Shown piece after piece: positions 8,385 through 17,742 of a stretch of DNA of 64,000 nt. The stretch covers positions 16,304 to 80,303 of the forward strand of contig SXND01000083.1 of NCBI GenBank assembly GCA_005777235.1. Reading direction: 5' to 3'. Each line of letters starts with the position of its first letter. Position 1 is the first letter of the stretch. The translations under genes were made by a program, and so were the position numbers. The notes beneath the pieces are model-generated. The model worked only from the letters and a program-made list of their open reading frames with translations. It had not been told where the DNA came from and made no database searches. Origin of the DNA: Pseudomonadota bacterium. GTDB taxonomy: Bacteria > Tectomicrobia > Entotheonellia > Entotheonellales > Entotheonellaceae.

Positions 8385-9088
8385 GCCGTAATGCCAAGAC
8401 GGGCCTTCATGGCCTGCAACTGATCTTGGGTTTTCGAGATGGATGCTCCAGCCAGGGCTTTGTTAATCTCCGCATCAACCGACGTGTCCACCTGGCCGAC
8501 TTCGCCATAGGCTTGTGCCAGGGCTTCATCTTCCTCCACCTTCCGTTTCATGCGCTCCAACATGGCAATCGTGCTGGAGGAATCGACTTGCGCCAGGTGC
8601 TGGTTAATTTTCTTGGTGGATTCAGCCGTCTTGGCCCGCGCCCGTAGCGTCACCAGCTCATTTTCATACGTCGAGATGGCCGATTTGAGCTGCTGAACTT
8701 TGTCTTGCAGTTGTGAGGCCATGCGTTGTTGCTGTTCGGTATCCTGCGACAGTCTGGCCGCCCGTTGCGCCGCCAGTTCCTTCTGATTCAAGGCTTCAGT
8801 CGCCAGACGATCGGCCTGCGCTTGGTCAAGCTGACCCTCTTGAAAGCGTTGCAGGAGCAACACGGCCTTGCGCTCATACTCGTTGGCCTGGCGTTTGGCG
8901 TCGTCGGCTTCTTTACCCAAACGGATGGAGACGCCTTTGACTTCCGCCAAGCCGTTCATGGCGTTTTGCAGATCGCTTTTGAGATCACGGATGCCCTGTT
9001 CGGTGATCTTGATGGGATCTTCGAATTTGTCGACAATAGCATGGGCCTCGGCCTGCCCCACTTTGAACAGTCGTGTAAAAATACCCAT
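8381..9088 (-). CDS. pspA: PspA/IM30 family membrane-stress protein
   Basis: The 235-residue protein is predicted to be almost entirely coiled coil, the mark of PspA/Vipp1 proteins that polymerise on damaged inner membranes (ESCRT-III fold). The amphipathic N-terminal helix MGIFTRLFKVGQAEAHAIVDKFEDP and the downstream KSAISTYENELVTLRARAKTAES pattern fit the family. The start at 9088 has AGGAGG eight bases upstream; the track's longer version is rejected. The final TAG belongs to the MITE copy B. The ybjN-like gene lies 28 bases upstream, a common neighbour. Confidence 0.88.
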   Translation of the reverse strand: MGIFTRLFKVGQAEAHAIVDKFEDPIKITEQGIRDLKSDLQNAMNGLAEVKGVSIRLGKEADDAKRQANEYERKAVLLLQRFQEGQLDQAQADRLATEALNQKELAAQRAARLSQDTEQQQRMASQLQDKVQQLKSAISTYENELVTLRARAKTAESTKKINQHLAQVDSSSTIAMLERMKRKVEEDEALAQAYGEVGQVDTSVDAEINKALAGASISKTQDQLQAMKARLGITA

Positions 9089-9116
9089 GGACGATGCCTC
9101 CTTGCTAGCCAACCAC

Positions 9117-9509
9117 TTATGACTTATTGAACATGATGAATTCACCGGCGTATTCGGCAAGGGCCAGACTCAGTGCCTCAATAGTCCCTTGCAGCTCGTT
9201 GAGATCGAGATGCTCGATGCGTAAGGTATCACGGAACAACACGCGCTTGCCGTCGTCGGTCAGGACAAACGCCCCATGCACCAGCGTACGATTCATCTGT
9301 AATAAACGGCTGAACAGGTTGCCCGGCATGGCCGGAACCTCCATAATCACCTGTTCGAGTACGAGGATGGGATCCTCCACGTCGATCACTAGGCGGCTAA
9401 TCCCGCGTTCTTCATCATCGACCACGAGCAGCCCTTGGGCGGCATCTTCGTGTACGATGGCGAGTTGCAATTCCTGCACATAGCTTTTAACGGTCTGAAA
9501 ATCTGCCAT
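9117..9509 (-). CDS. YbjN / CesT-like small protein
   Basis: This 130-residue protein has the secretion-chaperone-like (YbjN) fold pattern: an N-terminal helix, the strand pair GLLVVDDEERGISRLVIDV, then LFSRLLQMNRTLVHGAFVLTDDGKRVLFRDTL and a long C-terminal helix. Such genes often sit directly upstream of pspA, as here, and are thought to act with it in the envelope-stress response. AGGAGA is six bases before the ATG. Confidence 0.7.
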   Translation of the reverse strand: MADFQTVKSYVQELQLAIVHEDAAQGLLVVDDEERGISRLVIDVEDPILVLEQVIMEVPAMPGNLFSRLLQMNRTLVHGAFVLTDDGKRVLFRDTLRIEHLDLNELQGTIEALSLALAEYAGEFIMFNKS

Positions 9510-9772
9510 GCAAGTCTCCTTCAGGCCGTGAGAGTCATGACGTCTTTGCTACCCGCTGGAAGGGCCGCCACCACAAGAATCTCTCCTCGGCGTGTATGCT
9601 GAGAAGAGTGTAGCAGAAAATGTCAGCGTCTGCTGCCGAGCGCTGGCCGGAAGGATAGCTGGTCACGCCTTGCTGCCATGTCCAGCGGATGGCATAATAA
9701 CCGGCGACGCCAGGAGAGCTACGGCATCCTGGCGTTTGTCTTCGGGGGATATCCCAGCGGAGGAGTGTCGCG

Positions 9773-10243
9773 ATGCCTAGCATCCCCATACACAATGAGA
9801 CCGATTACGCCTTGACGGACGATATTGCCAAACTGATCATCCGGGATGCTCAAGAGCATTTCGGGGAAGAGGTCAGCGCCATCCGGGTGCAATACGGCAT
9901 TCCGCGCCATGCTTTTAATGCCAGGACGCATGAGGTGCGTTATGCCTTTTCCCCTAATGACTTTGGCTTAGTGGATACGACGACGACTTTCCCCGACACC
10001 TACTATAGTGCCGCAGACATCCCAACCATTGACGACGACACCGAGGAAGGGGGCAGCTCGGCCACCTTTGGAGACACGGAGACCGACGAAGAGGATACGC
10101 GGCGCGAAACGTCTCTCGAAAGTCTGGAAGAAGAGACCGATGAGGAGGAAGAGGAGGAGGACGAATTCTCCGAGTTAGATGACCATTTTGAGGATCCCGA
10201 AGAGGCCGAAGGGTTCATGTACGACGAAGATGACTACAATTAA
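9773..10243 (+). CDS. Unknown protein with extremely acidic tail
   Basis: A 156-residue protein preceded by GGAGG. Residues 1-75 look like an ordered domain (TDDIAKLIIRDAQEHFGEEVSAIRVQYGIPRH). The last 70 residues are mostly Glu and Asp, including a run of six glutamates (TDEEEEEEDEF). I do not recognise the family. The tail resembles those of chaperone or nucleic-acid-mimic proteins, but no function is assigned. Confidence 0.65.
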   Translation: MPSIPIHNETDYALTDDIAKLIIRDAQEHFGEEVSAIRVQYGIPRHAFNARTHEVRYAFSPNDFGLVDTTTTFPDTYYSAADIPTIDDDTEEGGSSATFGDTETDEEDTRRETSLESLEEETDEEEEEEDEFSELDDHFEDPEEAEGFMYDEDDYN

Positions 10244-10302
10244 GCCTCGCCTGTGAGGCACGGCAGGGGGAGCGGCCTCCCCCTGGACGCCCGTCGAACA
10301 CG

Positions 10303-13197
10303 TTAGCGACGCCCCACCTGCTCGCGCTGCTGCGGCGCCACCGCGTCCCACAGCACTTCCACCAGATGGCGCGCCTGCCGCCCAGTCGCATGCTGAATCT
10401 GCTGCCGGCAGGAAATCCCATCCGCCACAATTTCGACCGTGCTTGCCGCCCCCTGCACCGCCGGGAAGAGACGCTGCTGGCCGATTTGCATGGAAATCTC
10501 GTAGTGCTCCGCTTCATAGCCGAACGAACCAGCCATGCCGCAGCATCCCGACGGAATCTCCTGCACGGTGTAGCCTGTAGGCAGGCGTAAGACCTCCAGC
10601 GTAGGGGAGATGCCTACCAGGGCTTTTTGATGACAGTGGCCGTGCACTAAGATCTGCTTCGGCGCGCTGGTAAACTCCAGATCCAGCTCGCCGCGCTGGT
10701 GTAATTGCTGCAAAAACTCGTCAATAGTGCACACCTGTTGCGCCACCAGCGTGGCATCGGCTCCAGGCACGAGATCGAGATAGTCTTCGCGCAGTGTCAG
10801 GATACAACTGGGCTCAATCCCGACAATCGGCACACTGCGGCGCGCATAGGGCAGCAGCGTCTGGATATTGTGCCGGGCAAAGGCGCGCCCTTGCTCGATC
10901 TGGCCCTTGGACACCGCCGGACGACCACAACACTGGCGATCCACCAGCACGACCTCAAAACCGGCGGCTTCGAGCAAGTGCGTCGCAGCCTGGCCAACTT
11001 CCGGGTAGTTGTACTCCAGGAACGTATCGTGAAACAGCACCACCTCCCCGCGTGTGGCGGGCTGCATGCGGCGTGGACGCTGGGTAAACCAGGCGCTAAA
11101 CGTCTGCCGGGCAAAGGCCGGCAAGGTGCGCTGCGGCGCAATGCCAAGGCGCGCCTGGGCCCATTTGCCGAGCGGGCTGCGCGCCAACCAGTTCGACAGC
11201 GGGGCGACCATCTGGCCAAAGCGACTCAGCGTGCCAATATGCGCAAACAGCTTGGCGCGCAGTGGTGTGCCGTGCTTGGCGTAATAATGGCTGAGAAATT
11301 CGTACTTGAGCTTGGCCATGTCCACATTGGAAGGACATTCGGTTTTACACGCCTTGCATTCGAGGCACAGGTCGAGCACATCGTGCAGGCCCTTGCCGGT
11401 GAACTCGTCCTCGGGTACGCGCCCGGCTAAAATGGCCCGCAGCGCATTCGCCCGACCACGCGTGGAATGCTGCTCATCGCGCGTCGCCATGTACGATGGA
11501 CACATGGTAGCGCCGGTGAGCTTGCGGCACTCGCCGTTGCCGTTACACATGTCGATGGCCGTCTCAAAACCACCCTCACGGCTGAAGTCGAGATGCGTAT
11601 GCACGTGAATCGGCTTATAGGTTGCCCCATGACGTAGATTTTCACGTGGTGAAGGGCCGTCTACCACTTTGCCGGGATTCATGCGGTTGTCGGGGTCAAA
11701 GGCGTGCTTCACGTCTTTGAAGGCTTTGTAGAGCACTGGGCCAAAGTGCTTTTCGTTGAGCCAACTGCGCGCTAAGCCATCACCGTGCTCGCCGCTCATA
11801 CAGCCGCCGTACTCGATGACCAGGTCACTGATCTCATGCATCATGGCCATCATCTTATCGACTTCGGCCGGTTCTTTGAGATTGATCCCGGGTCGGATAT
11901 GCATACAGCCAACGCTGGCATGGCCGTAATAGCCCGCGGTGGTATCATGCGAGGCAACAATCTCCCGAAAACGCCGCAGGAAGTCCGGGAGCTTGGCCGG
12001 ATCAACGGCGGTATCTTCGACAAAGGCAATGGGCTTGCGATCATCGCGGCGGCTCATGAGCAGGCCGAGGCCAGCCTTACGCACTTTCCAGACATTGGCT
12101 TGCGCCGCGGTGGTGAGCGCCTGGGTATAGGCATAGCCCCATTTTTCGCGGCGCAGTTGCGCTTCGAGCTTTTGCACCTTGTCGGCGGCTTCTTCGGCGG
12201 AGTCGCCGTAAAATTCTACCACCAGCAGCGCGTCCGGCTGTCCCTCGACAAAGGGCATACTCCCGGAAAATTCTTTGGAGGCGCGGGCTGCCTCAATAAT
12301 CTGGCGGTCGATCATTTCAATGGCTGACGGTTCCGAGGGCAGCATGGCGTTGGTGGCTTCGACGGCGGCAATCATGTCGTCAAAATGCACGGCGAGCACG
12401 GAGGTGGCTTTGGGCATGGGCATAATGCGCATCTTGGCTGCCACGACCGCGGCCAGGGTGCCCTCGGAGCCGACGATCATTTTGGCGATGTTGAACGGCC
12501 CCGCGCCGAGAAACTCGTCCAGGTTATAGCCGCTCACCCGCCGCAGGATTTTCGGATAACGCTCTGCGATGGCCTCTTTATTGTCACGCGCCAGGTGCAC
12601 CACCTCGCGGTAGATCTGCGCTTCCAGCGTTTGCCCGCGCATCTTCTGTTCCAGCATGCTGTGATCCACCGGCTTGAACAGCACCCGACTGCCGTCGGAG
12701 AGCACGGCGTCAACTTCCAGCACGTGATCGATGGTCTTGCCATAGATCACCGAGCGCGCCCCGGCGGAGTTGTTGCCGATCATGCCGCCAATAGTGGCGC
12801 GGCTGCTGGTCGAGGTGTCGGGACCAAATAAAAAGCCGTGCGGCCGCAGATAGGCGTTGAACTGATCCTGCACCACACCAGGCTGCACCCAGGCCCAGTG
12901 CTCTGCGGTGTTGAGATTGGAGATGTCGTGCATATAGTTCGACATATCCATGATGATGGCTTTGCCGATGGTCTGTCCAGCCAGCCCGGTGCCGCCGCCA
13001 CGTGGGAGGACGGGCACGCCGTGCTGGCGGGCCACTTCCAACGTAGCCACCACGTCATCGGCATGGCGCGGAATCACCACCCCGAGGGGCTCAATCTGAT
13101 AAATACTGGCATCTGTGCTGTACAGCATCCGACTAAAGGCGTCGAAGCGGACTTCACCGGCAATACGCTTCTGCAGACTTTGCAGCAGGCCATCCAT
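10303..13197 (-). CDS. FAD-linked oxidase fused to Fe-S/CCG domains (YdiJ/D-2-hydroxyacid dehydrogenase type)
   Basis: This 964-residue protein has a PCMH-type FAD-binding domain first (VLPRGGGTGLAGQTIG, then GMIGNNSAGARSVIYGKT), followed by the FAD-linked oxidase C-terminal domain with HASVGCMHIRP and GEHGDGLARS. Ferredoxin-type cysteines follow (GECRKLTGATMCPSY; CLECKACKTECPSNVDM). CCG motifs lie at the C-terminus (VDRQCCGRP, SGCCGMAGSFGYE). This is the architecture of YdiJ/GlcD-GlcF fusions that oxidise D-lactate or D-2-hydroxyglutarate and pass electrons to the respiratory chain. The upstream larC on the same strand makes lactate a plausible substrate, by inference. Confidence 0.88.
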   Translation of the reverse strand: MDGLLQSLQKRIAGEVRFDAFSRMLYSTDASIYQIEPLGVVIPRHADDVVATLEVARQHGVPVLPRGGGTGLAGQTIGKAIIMDMSNYMHDISNLNTAEHWAWVQPGVVQDQFNAYLRPHGFLFGPDTSTSSRATIGGMIGNNSAGARSVIYGKTIDHVLEVDAVLSDGSRVLFKPVDHSMLEQKMRGQTLEAQIYREVVHLARDNKEAIAERYPKILRRVSGYNLDEFLGAGPFNIAKMIVGSEGTLAAVVAAKMRIMPMPKATSVLAVHFDDMIAAVEATNAMLPSEPSAIEMIDRQIIEAARASKEFSGSMPFVEGQPDALLVVEFYGDSAEEAADKVQKLEAQLRREKWGYAYTQALTTAAQANVWKVRKAGLGLLMSRRDDRKPIAFVEDTAVDPAKLPDFLRRFREIVASHDTTAGYYGHASVGCMHIRPGINLKEPAEVDKMMAMMHEISDLVIEYGGCMSGEHGDGLARSWLNEKHFGPVLYKAFKDVKHAFDPDNRMNPGKVVDGPSPRENLRHGATYKPIHVHTHLDFSREGGFETAIDMCNGNGECRKLTGATMCPSYMATRDEQHSTRGRANALRAILAGRVPEDEFTGKGLHDVLDLCLECKACKTECPSNVDMAKLKYEFLSHYYAKHGTPLRAKLFAHIGTLSRFGQMVAPLSNWLARSPLGKWAQARLGIAPQRTLPAFARQTFSAWFTQRPRRMQPATRGEVVLFHDTFLEYNYPEVGQAATHLLEAAGFEVVLVDRQCCGRPAVSKGQIEQGRAFARHNIQTLLPYARRSVPIVGIEPSCILTLREDYLDLVPGADATLVAQQVCTIDEFLQQLHQRGELDLEFTSAPKQILVHGHCHQKALVGISPTLEVLRLPTGYTVQEIPSGCCGMAGSFGYEAEHYEISMQIGQQRLFPAVQGAASTVEIVADGISCRQQIQHATGRQARHLVEVLWDAVAPQQREQVGRR

Positions 13198-13339
13198 AGC
13201 TCAACTCCACACATTCCGCAACCATTGTTCACCCCCTCGCCACGTGGGAGAGGGCCTAGAGGGCGACTCCTGCTATCGCTTGCGAGAGAGTGCAGGGGGA
13301 GATGTCTGTTGCAGAGAAACCCCTCAACCCCCCCTCTGC

Positions 13340-13408
13340 GCGGGCACGGCCCGCTCCTACAGTATACAGAGCGTCTGCGGTCTCCCTGTAGGAGCGGGCC
13401 GTGCCCGC
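13340..13408. repeat. Perfect 22-bp inverted repeat (extragenic palindrome)
   Basis: Two perfectly complementary 22-base arms at 13340-13361 and 13387-13408 contain GGAGCGGGCCGTGCCCGC and flank a 25-base loop, in the gap between larC and the FAD dehydrogenase. It is a REP-like extragenic palindrome. It could also attenuate transcription between the two genes. Confidence 0.7.
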
Positions 13409-13491
13409 GAGGTCTCCGCTGGCGTAGAACTGACGCGACAGACATCGAGCCATATGCCGGGCATGATAGCGCCGTTGGCGCCGAGGGTCAA

Positions 13492-14700
13492 TCACCGCGG
13501 CTCTGCCGGGCCTGCCAACCAGGAGGCTGCCAGGCTGGCCGCAGCGGCGTAGACCAGGCGCACGGGCACGCCCTGCTCGCGGGCCAGACGTTTGCAGGCG
13601 TCGTACTCGGGCGCCGCCTGCACGATGCGGCCTTCTAACACGCCACATTTGACCGGGACGCTGCCATAGTGCGTCTCTACCGGTCGGTGGAAGCGGTCGA
13701 GCTTATGGCGCCAGACTTCATGCACGCGCACCCCAAAGGTTGAGGTCTCCTGGAGCATGGCCTGGGCCAGACGTGACACCGCTGGCAGCGGGGCGAGCAC
13801 CGTCAAGGTGGTAGCCGGGCGATTCTTTTTCATGTACAACGGGGTTAGCGTCACATCCAGCGCCCCGTGGGCAAACAGACGCTCGGCAATACTTTCATAG
13901 AACTCGGGATTCATGTCGTCGATGTTGGCTTCCATCACCGCAATGCGTTCTGCCGCTGCTGGACCAACGGTGTCGCCGAGCAGCACTTGCAGATGGCGCG
14001 GCGCTGTGGTAGGAGCACCGACCTCCTGCCCATAGCCCGCGCCCACCAGGGTCATGTCTGGCGGCGGTCCAAAGTGGCTGGCGAAGGCGGTGAGCAGCGC
14101 CGCCCCCGCTACCGTGGTACGTTCCTCATGTGGCGGCACGCCGGTGCTGTAAATGGGCACACCACGGCACAGGGCGGCGGTGTAAGGATGCGGCACTGGC
14201 CGCCGCCCTGCCGCGTCGTCGATCCAGCCAGTCCCCAGCGGCACGGGGGCCGCCACGAGCTGGTCGATGGCCAGTTCGTCGAGCGCACAGGCCACGGCGC
14301 TGCCCAGGTAGAGAATTTCCGGTAGCCACGGCGAAGACATGGCCTCGACGCTGGCAGGCTCTCTCCCATGCGCATAGGCCACAGCGTTGGTGAAGTGTTC
14401 CAACATGTGTAGGACGCGCTGTTGCAGCGATGTGGGTGCTGTGCTGGCCAGGAGGCGGCGGAAGAGGTCGTGCGCACCACCCTGGGACATTGTCCAAGCC
14501 CTCTCCGGGGGCGTCCAGGTGACCTGCGTTGCCGTCATCTCCTTGTCTGGGACCGGTGTGCCGTTCAGCTCCACTGGCGGCAGCTGCAAGAGCTGCCAGC
14601 TTGCCACGATCTTGGCGGGCGAGGCGCCCAGTGCGAGCAACGCCCCCAGGAACAACGGGGCGGTGATGCCGTCGTAGCCATGGACATACGCGATACGCAT
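13492..14700 (-). CDS. larC: LarC, nickel insertion protein of nickel-pincer cofactor synthesis
   Basis: This 402-residue protein of the LarC family is the CTP-dependent cyclometallase that inserts nickel into the lactate-racemase cofactor. The diagnostic C-terminal half is clear: MEANIDDMNPEFYESIAERL, GALDVTLTPLYMKKNRPATTL, LQETSTFGVRVHEVWRHKL and APEYDACKRLAREQGVPV. The N-terminal segment GYDGITAPLFLGALLALG departs from the usual DPFSGISGDMxLGAL, so one or two conserved acidic residues are changed. It is a single ORF, not the frameshifted larC1/larC2 form. The start at 14700 has GGAGAGG upstream. larB is 9 kb away; larA and larE are not in the window. Confidence 0.85.
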   Translation of the reverse strand: MRIAYVHGYDGITAPLFLGALLALGASPAKIVASWQLLQLPPVELNGTPVPDKEMTATQVTWTPPERAWTMSQGGAHDLFRRLLASTAPTSLQQRVLHMLEHFTNAVAYAHGREPASVEAMSSPWLPEILYLGSAVACALDELAIDQLVAAPVPLGTGWIDDAAGRRPVPHPYTAALCRGVPIYSTGVPPHEERTTVAGAALLTAFASHFGPPPDMTLVGAGYGQEVGAPTTAPRHLQVLLGDTVGPAAAERIAVMEANIDDMNPEFYESIAERLFAHGALDVTLTPLYMKKNRPATTLTVLAPLPAVSRLAQAMLQETSTFGVRVHEVWRHKLDRFHRPVETHYGSVPVKCGVLEGRIVQAAPEYDACKRLAREQGVPVRLVYAAAASLAASWLAGPAEPR

Positions 14701-14760
14701 CCTTGCCTCTCCTTCAGAGTCCACACGGCGCATGCTGCGGGCAGTTTGTCTTTTTGACAG

Positions 14761-14786
14761 ACTCCCCACCGTAAACGGCGGGGAGT
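14761..14786 (-). ncRNA. Right-end hairpin of the tnpB element (omega-RNA scaffold end)
   Basis: ACTCCCCACCG and CGGCGGGGAGT form a long stem just past the tnpB stop codon. In TnpB elements this region is the 3' part of the guide (omega) RNA and the right end of the transposon. The assignment rests on position and shape only. Confidence 0.45.
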
Positions 14787-14792
14787 CTGGGA

Positions 14793-15371
14793 TCAACAAT
14801 CAACGCCAGCCGAGGCTTGGCTAACATGATTTCCCCCATGAGCAGATGCCCCTTCTCGGAAAATGTTGACCGCAGCGTTGGGGTCTCGCTGATGGGTTAT
14901 CCCACAATCGGGGCATATCCACACGCGGTCTCGCAGAGTGATCGCCTGGTTGACGCAGCCGCAAGCCGAGCACAGCTTCGTGGACGGAAACCACTTCCCA
15001 ATGTGCTGGACAATCGTGCCTGTTGTGCTGGCGACAGAGTGCAACGTCTCAACAAACGTGGCAAAGCCCAGGGCAGACACCTTGCGTCCCCACAGGGCTT
15101 TCATGCCAGACAGGCTGAGCGTCTCCAGGGCGATGACGTCGTAGGTTTTACAGAGTGCGTGCGCCAATTCCCCATGAAACGCCTGCCGTTGATTGGCGAT
15201 GGGCGTATGCACACGGGCAAGGTTCGCCAACGCGGGCTTGCGGTTGTGAGCACCTTTCTTCTTGCCGGCAAGCCGACGATTGACCTGGGCGAGCGCGTTG
15301 AGACTGTGCTGGAGCGGCTGTGGCGCCTGGTGTGCTGTGCCATCGCTGCCGGTGAGATAGGTCGTCAACCC
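14793..15371 (-). pseudogene. tnpB: tnpB, 3' exon (RuvC-II, zinc finger, RuvC-III)
   Basis: This is the C-terminal part of a TnpB RNA-guided nuclease. It begins just after the intron at LTTYLTGSDG and contains the lysine-rich NRRLAGKKKGAHNRKPALANLAR helix. RuvC-II follows (VIALETLSLSGM, catalytic Glu), then the zinc finger (CSACG...CPDCG) and RuvC-III (HQRDPNAAVNIF, catalytic Asp). With the 5' exon at 17743-18320 it rebuilds a protein of about 385 residues. The ORF track's 245-residue version adds intron sequence at its N-terminus. Confidence 0.8.
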
Positions 15372-15411
15372 ACCGGGTAGCCGGAGGGTGTTACCACCCT
15401 CCAGCCCCCTA

Positions 15412-15446
15412 AGAACCGGACATGAGAGTTGCCCCTCATCCGGCTC
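15412..15446 (-). ncRNA. Group II intron domain V
   Basis: GAGCCGG and CCGGTTC pair, followed by ATGAGGG paired with CTCTCAT and closed by a GCAA tetraloop. A two-base bulge and the AGC catalytic triad lie at the base. The ribozyme core therefore looks intact although the encoded protein does not. Confidence 0.85.
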
Positions 15447-17208
15447 AAGCCCTTGGCCGTTGTTGCCCGTCCTTTTGATGGCGTTGCCGATGGCACCAGG
15501 GGTGTACAAGGCGTTTGTGACTGGGTTCATCTGTTCCGCCTTGGCTTGTGAGGATGATATGGTCCGTCTCTATGGCTTCTCCTGCTCTAAACTGGATGTG
15601 ACACAGGGCGCACCGATATTCCTGTTGCTGGAGCAGCCTCAGCCGCTGTTGCTCGTAGGTTGCCCTTCCCACGTGTCGCTTCTTGCGCTCTACCCAGTAC
15701 TGGCGCAGGGCTGGGTCCTAAGGCGAACTTTTTCCTTGGACCTTGATGACGCGGGTGAGTGGGGTTGCATCAGGCTGCACCACTGCCGCCTTTCCCTCGA
15801 AGAATGTCCAGGAGCCATCGTCCCGAACGTCGCGTGCTTTCCCCCAGTGTTTCCCTTGGTTCGGGTGTCGGCGTGTCGCCCAATTCCCGAGCATGTGCCC
15901 TTGTACATGTCGAGCTTTGTGGCAGCCGTGTTTGGCGACACTGTGCCGGTAAGAATGCGCCCAACCCCGGAGAACGGGATGGCGTTTTTTGATTACCTGC
16001 CCCGCAGGGGCCTGCTGATGTGCGTCCAGGGAGGATCGTCTACCCCTCACGTGTGTGAGGACCTTTGCCTTGTGTGGGACGGTCAGCCGTTTGCCCTGTT
16101 GCCCGCATTGCCTGAGGTGCAACCCAAGGAAGTTCAACCCGTCTTTGAGGTGCACTCTCCGGGTTTTGGCTTCGTTCCGTGCCAGTCCTCGTGCCTTGAG
16201 GAACGTTTCTCCCCGTGGTCTGGCCTAGGTTTCCCATACTGCCCGTGTAGGAGCCGTGATCACCAAGTCGTCGGCCTATCGCATACTGGCTCTGCCTGTG
16301 TTGAGTCCTCTGCGATGGACGGGGGATGTGGGTCGCCCCTCCGCGTATGCTGCGTCGAACACCCTTTCCATCCCCTCCAGTGCCCCATGCGCCAGCCCTG
16401 GGGACATGACCCCGCCTTGTGGCGTGCCCGTGTCCGTGGGCGAGACGAAGCCGACGTCGACTCCTCCTGCTTTGAGCCACTGGCGCAACGTGGTGGTGCA
16501 TACGGGCACATGGGCCACCAAAGGGTTATGGTCAATGTGGTCAAAGCCGCCGCTCATCTCCGCGTCGAGCACCCCTGGACGACCGTCCTGACGACTCGTC
16601 GCCTTGAACATGGCCTCCATCGCCTCCCTCGTGCCGCGCCCTGGTCGCAAGCCAGAGGAGTTTGCTGCACAGCGTGCCTCCCCTTCTGGCTCCAGAGCCG
16701 CCTTGCCGATGGCCTGCATGACCCGGTCCTTGCCGGTCGGTATGCCCAAGGGTCTGTGTTTCCCGTGGTCTTGCGGGATGTCCACCCGTCTGACAGGTTG
16801 GGGTGTATACCCTTGCAGGCTCAGGTCCTCTTGCAACACCTTCCCGCGGGCTTCGGGAGTGTCGTACACCCCTCCATCCATCCCTGCCGTGTGTCTGCCC
16901 TGGTTTTCCTGGGTCATACGTCGGATCGCCAGGAGTGTGTTGGACGGAGCTCGCACAAGCACCTGCTGGAGATTTTTCCCTTTTCTCCCTGCTTGGTTCC
17001 TCGTGGCGCGGTAGAGACGTTCTTGCACGCGTCGTACATTCCCTTCCCCCTTGTGCCATTGGATGTCCGCCCATGTGGTGTAGGGGTGTTCTTTGGTCCG
17101 TTCCGTGAACATCCCTGTCGAACATCTCCAAGGATGCGGACGTTGCTTGCGTGCTCTCTCGTAAGGCCCCAACGGCAGTCTGCACCCTTTCGGGTGGGGT
17201 ATCCCCAC
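15445..17208 (-). pseudogene. ltrA: Group II intron-encoded reverse transcriptase/maturase with three in-frame TAG codons
   Basis: One reading frame covers the whole maturase. RT blocks include AIRRMTQENQGRHTAGMDG, HRPLGIPTGKDRVMQAI, SGLRPGRGTREAM, VLDAEMSGGFDHIDH and GTPQGGVMSPGLAH. The catalytic YADD is read as TAG-ADD (16278-16276). The maturase segment includes DGLNFLGLHLRQ and VLRGWAHSYRHSVAKH. A C-terminal HNH endonuclease has CALC...ETDHI...GGTDE...HPWCH. Further in-frame TAGs lie at 16227-16225 and 15720-15718, and there is no frameshift. Several otherwise conserved residues are also changed (SGG for KGC in the FDHIDH block). It is best read as a recently decayed maturase needing help in trans. 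Confidence 0.8.
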
Positions 17209-17742
17209 CTGTGTGGCCCTATCCGTCCTGCTACCGAACGGCGTTCGCTTTTTCCGTCATCTTCTCCCCTCTGTTCCATCCCCCTTCCTTGCGGTCAGGC
17301 TCCCACGTCTGTGGGGAGCAGAGGGCTTACCCAGTTGTCGGTGCAGGAGCATGTGGCTCGGCTCGGTTGGCGTCTGTTCCCCGGTGAGCCTTCTTGGATG
17401 TCGTCGCCCCCGCTTTCGTTGAGACGATCCTGCTCACCCATCATGTTGGTTCTGGCCTGTCAGCCTCTTTGGCCCTGGAGGCTTCACGAGGTTTTCGCAT
17501 GACTCTTCCCTTGCGTTCACCCTTACCGTCCTTCCCTCGTCCCCCTCCGCGTCGAGGCTGGCAGAGGTCAGGCCCTTGTTCCCAGAGCTTCGTACCTCAG
17601 ATTACTCGTCAGCACGTCTGGGGAGGGACACCCGGACATCGCGGGGCTCGCAGTGGTTCCTCGCCTCCTTCTTCGATACTCCTTCATCGACCTTATGAGG
17701 CTTTACAAGGGTACGCTTGTTTCACCTCCTGGTCGCAAACAG

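Larger units (their letters stand above)
15372..17742 (-). mobile_element. Group II intron inserted in tnpB
   Basis: The intron lies between the RuvC-I halves HSAGF and LTTYLTG of tnpB. The 5' end reads TTGCGACCAGGAGG, close to the GTGCGACC consensus. The 3' part has a textbook domain V (15446-15412), a domain VI-like stem (GGAGGGTGGTAACACCCTCC) and the ending CTACCC. Boundaries are good to a few bases. A maturase reading frame occupies the middle. Splicing would restore tnpB. Confidence 0.85.

Noticed and set aside
15445-17208. Recoded TAG (sense codon) in the maturase
   Set aside because: Several confident genes here use TAG as their stop, and the maturase also carries unusual residues at conserved sites, so decay is simpler.
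15388-17502. 704-residue plus-strand ORF
   Set aside because: It is antisense to the group II intron and its maturase, whose RT, maturase and HNH motifs and domain V are on the minus strand. Its translation has no recognisable domain.
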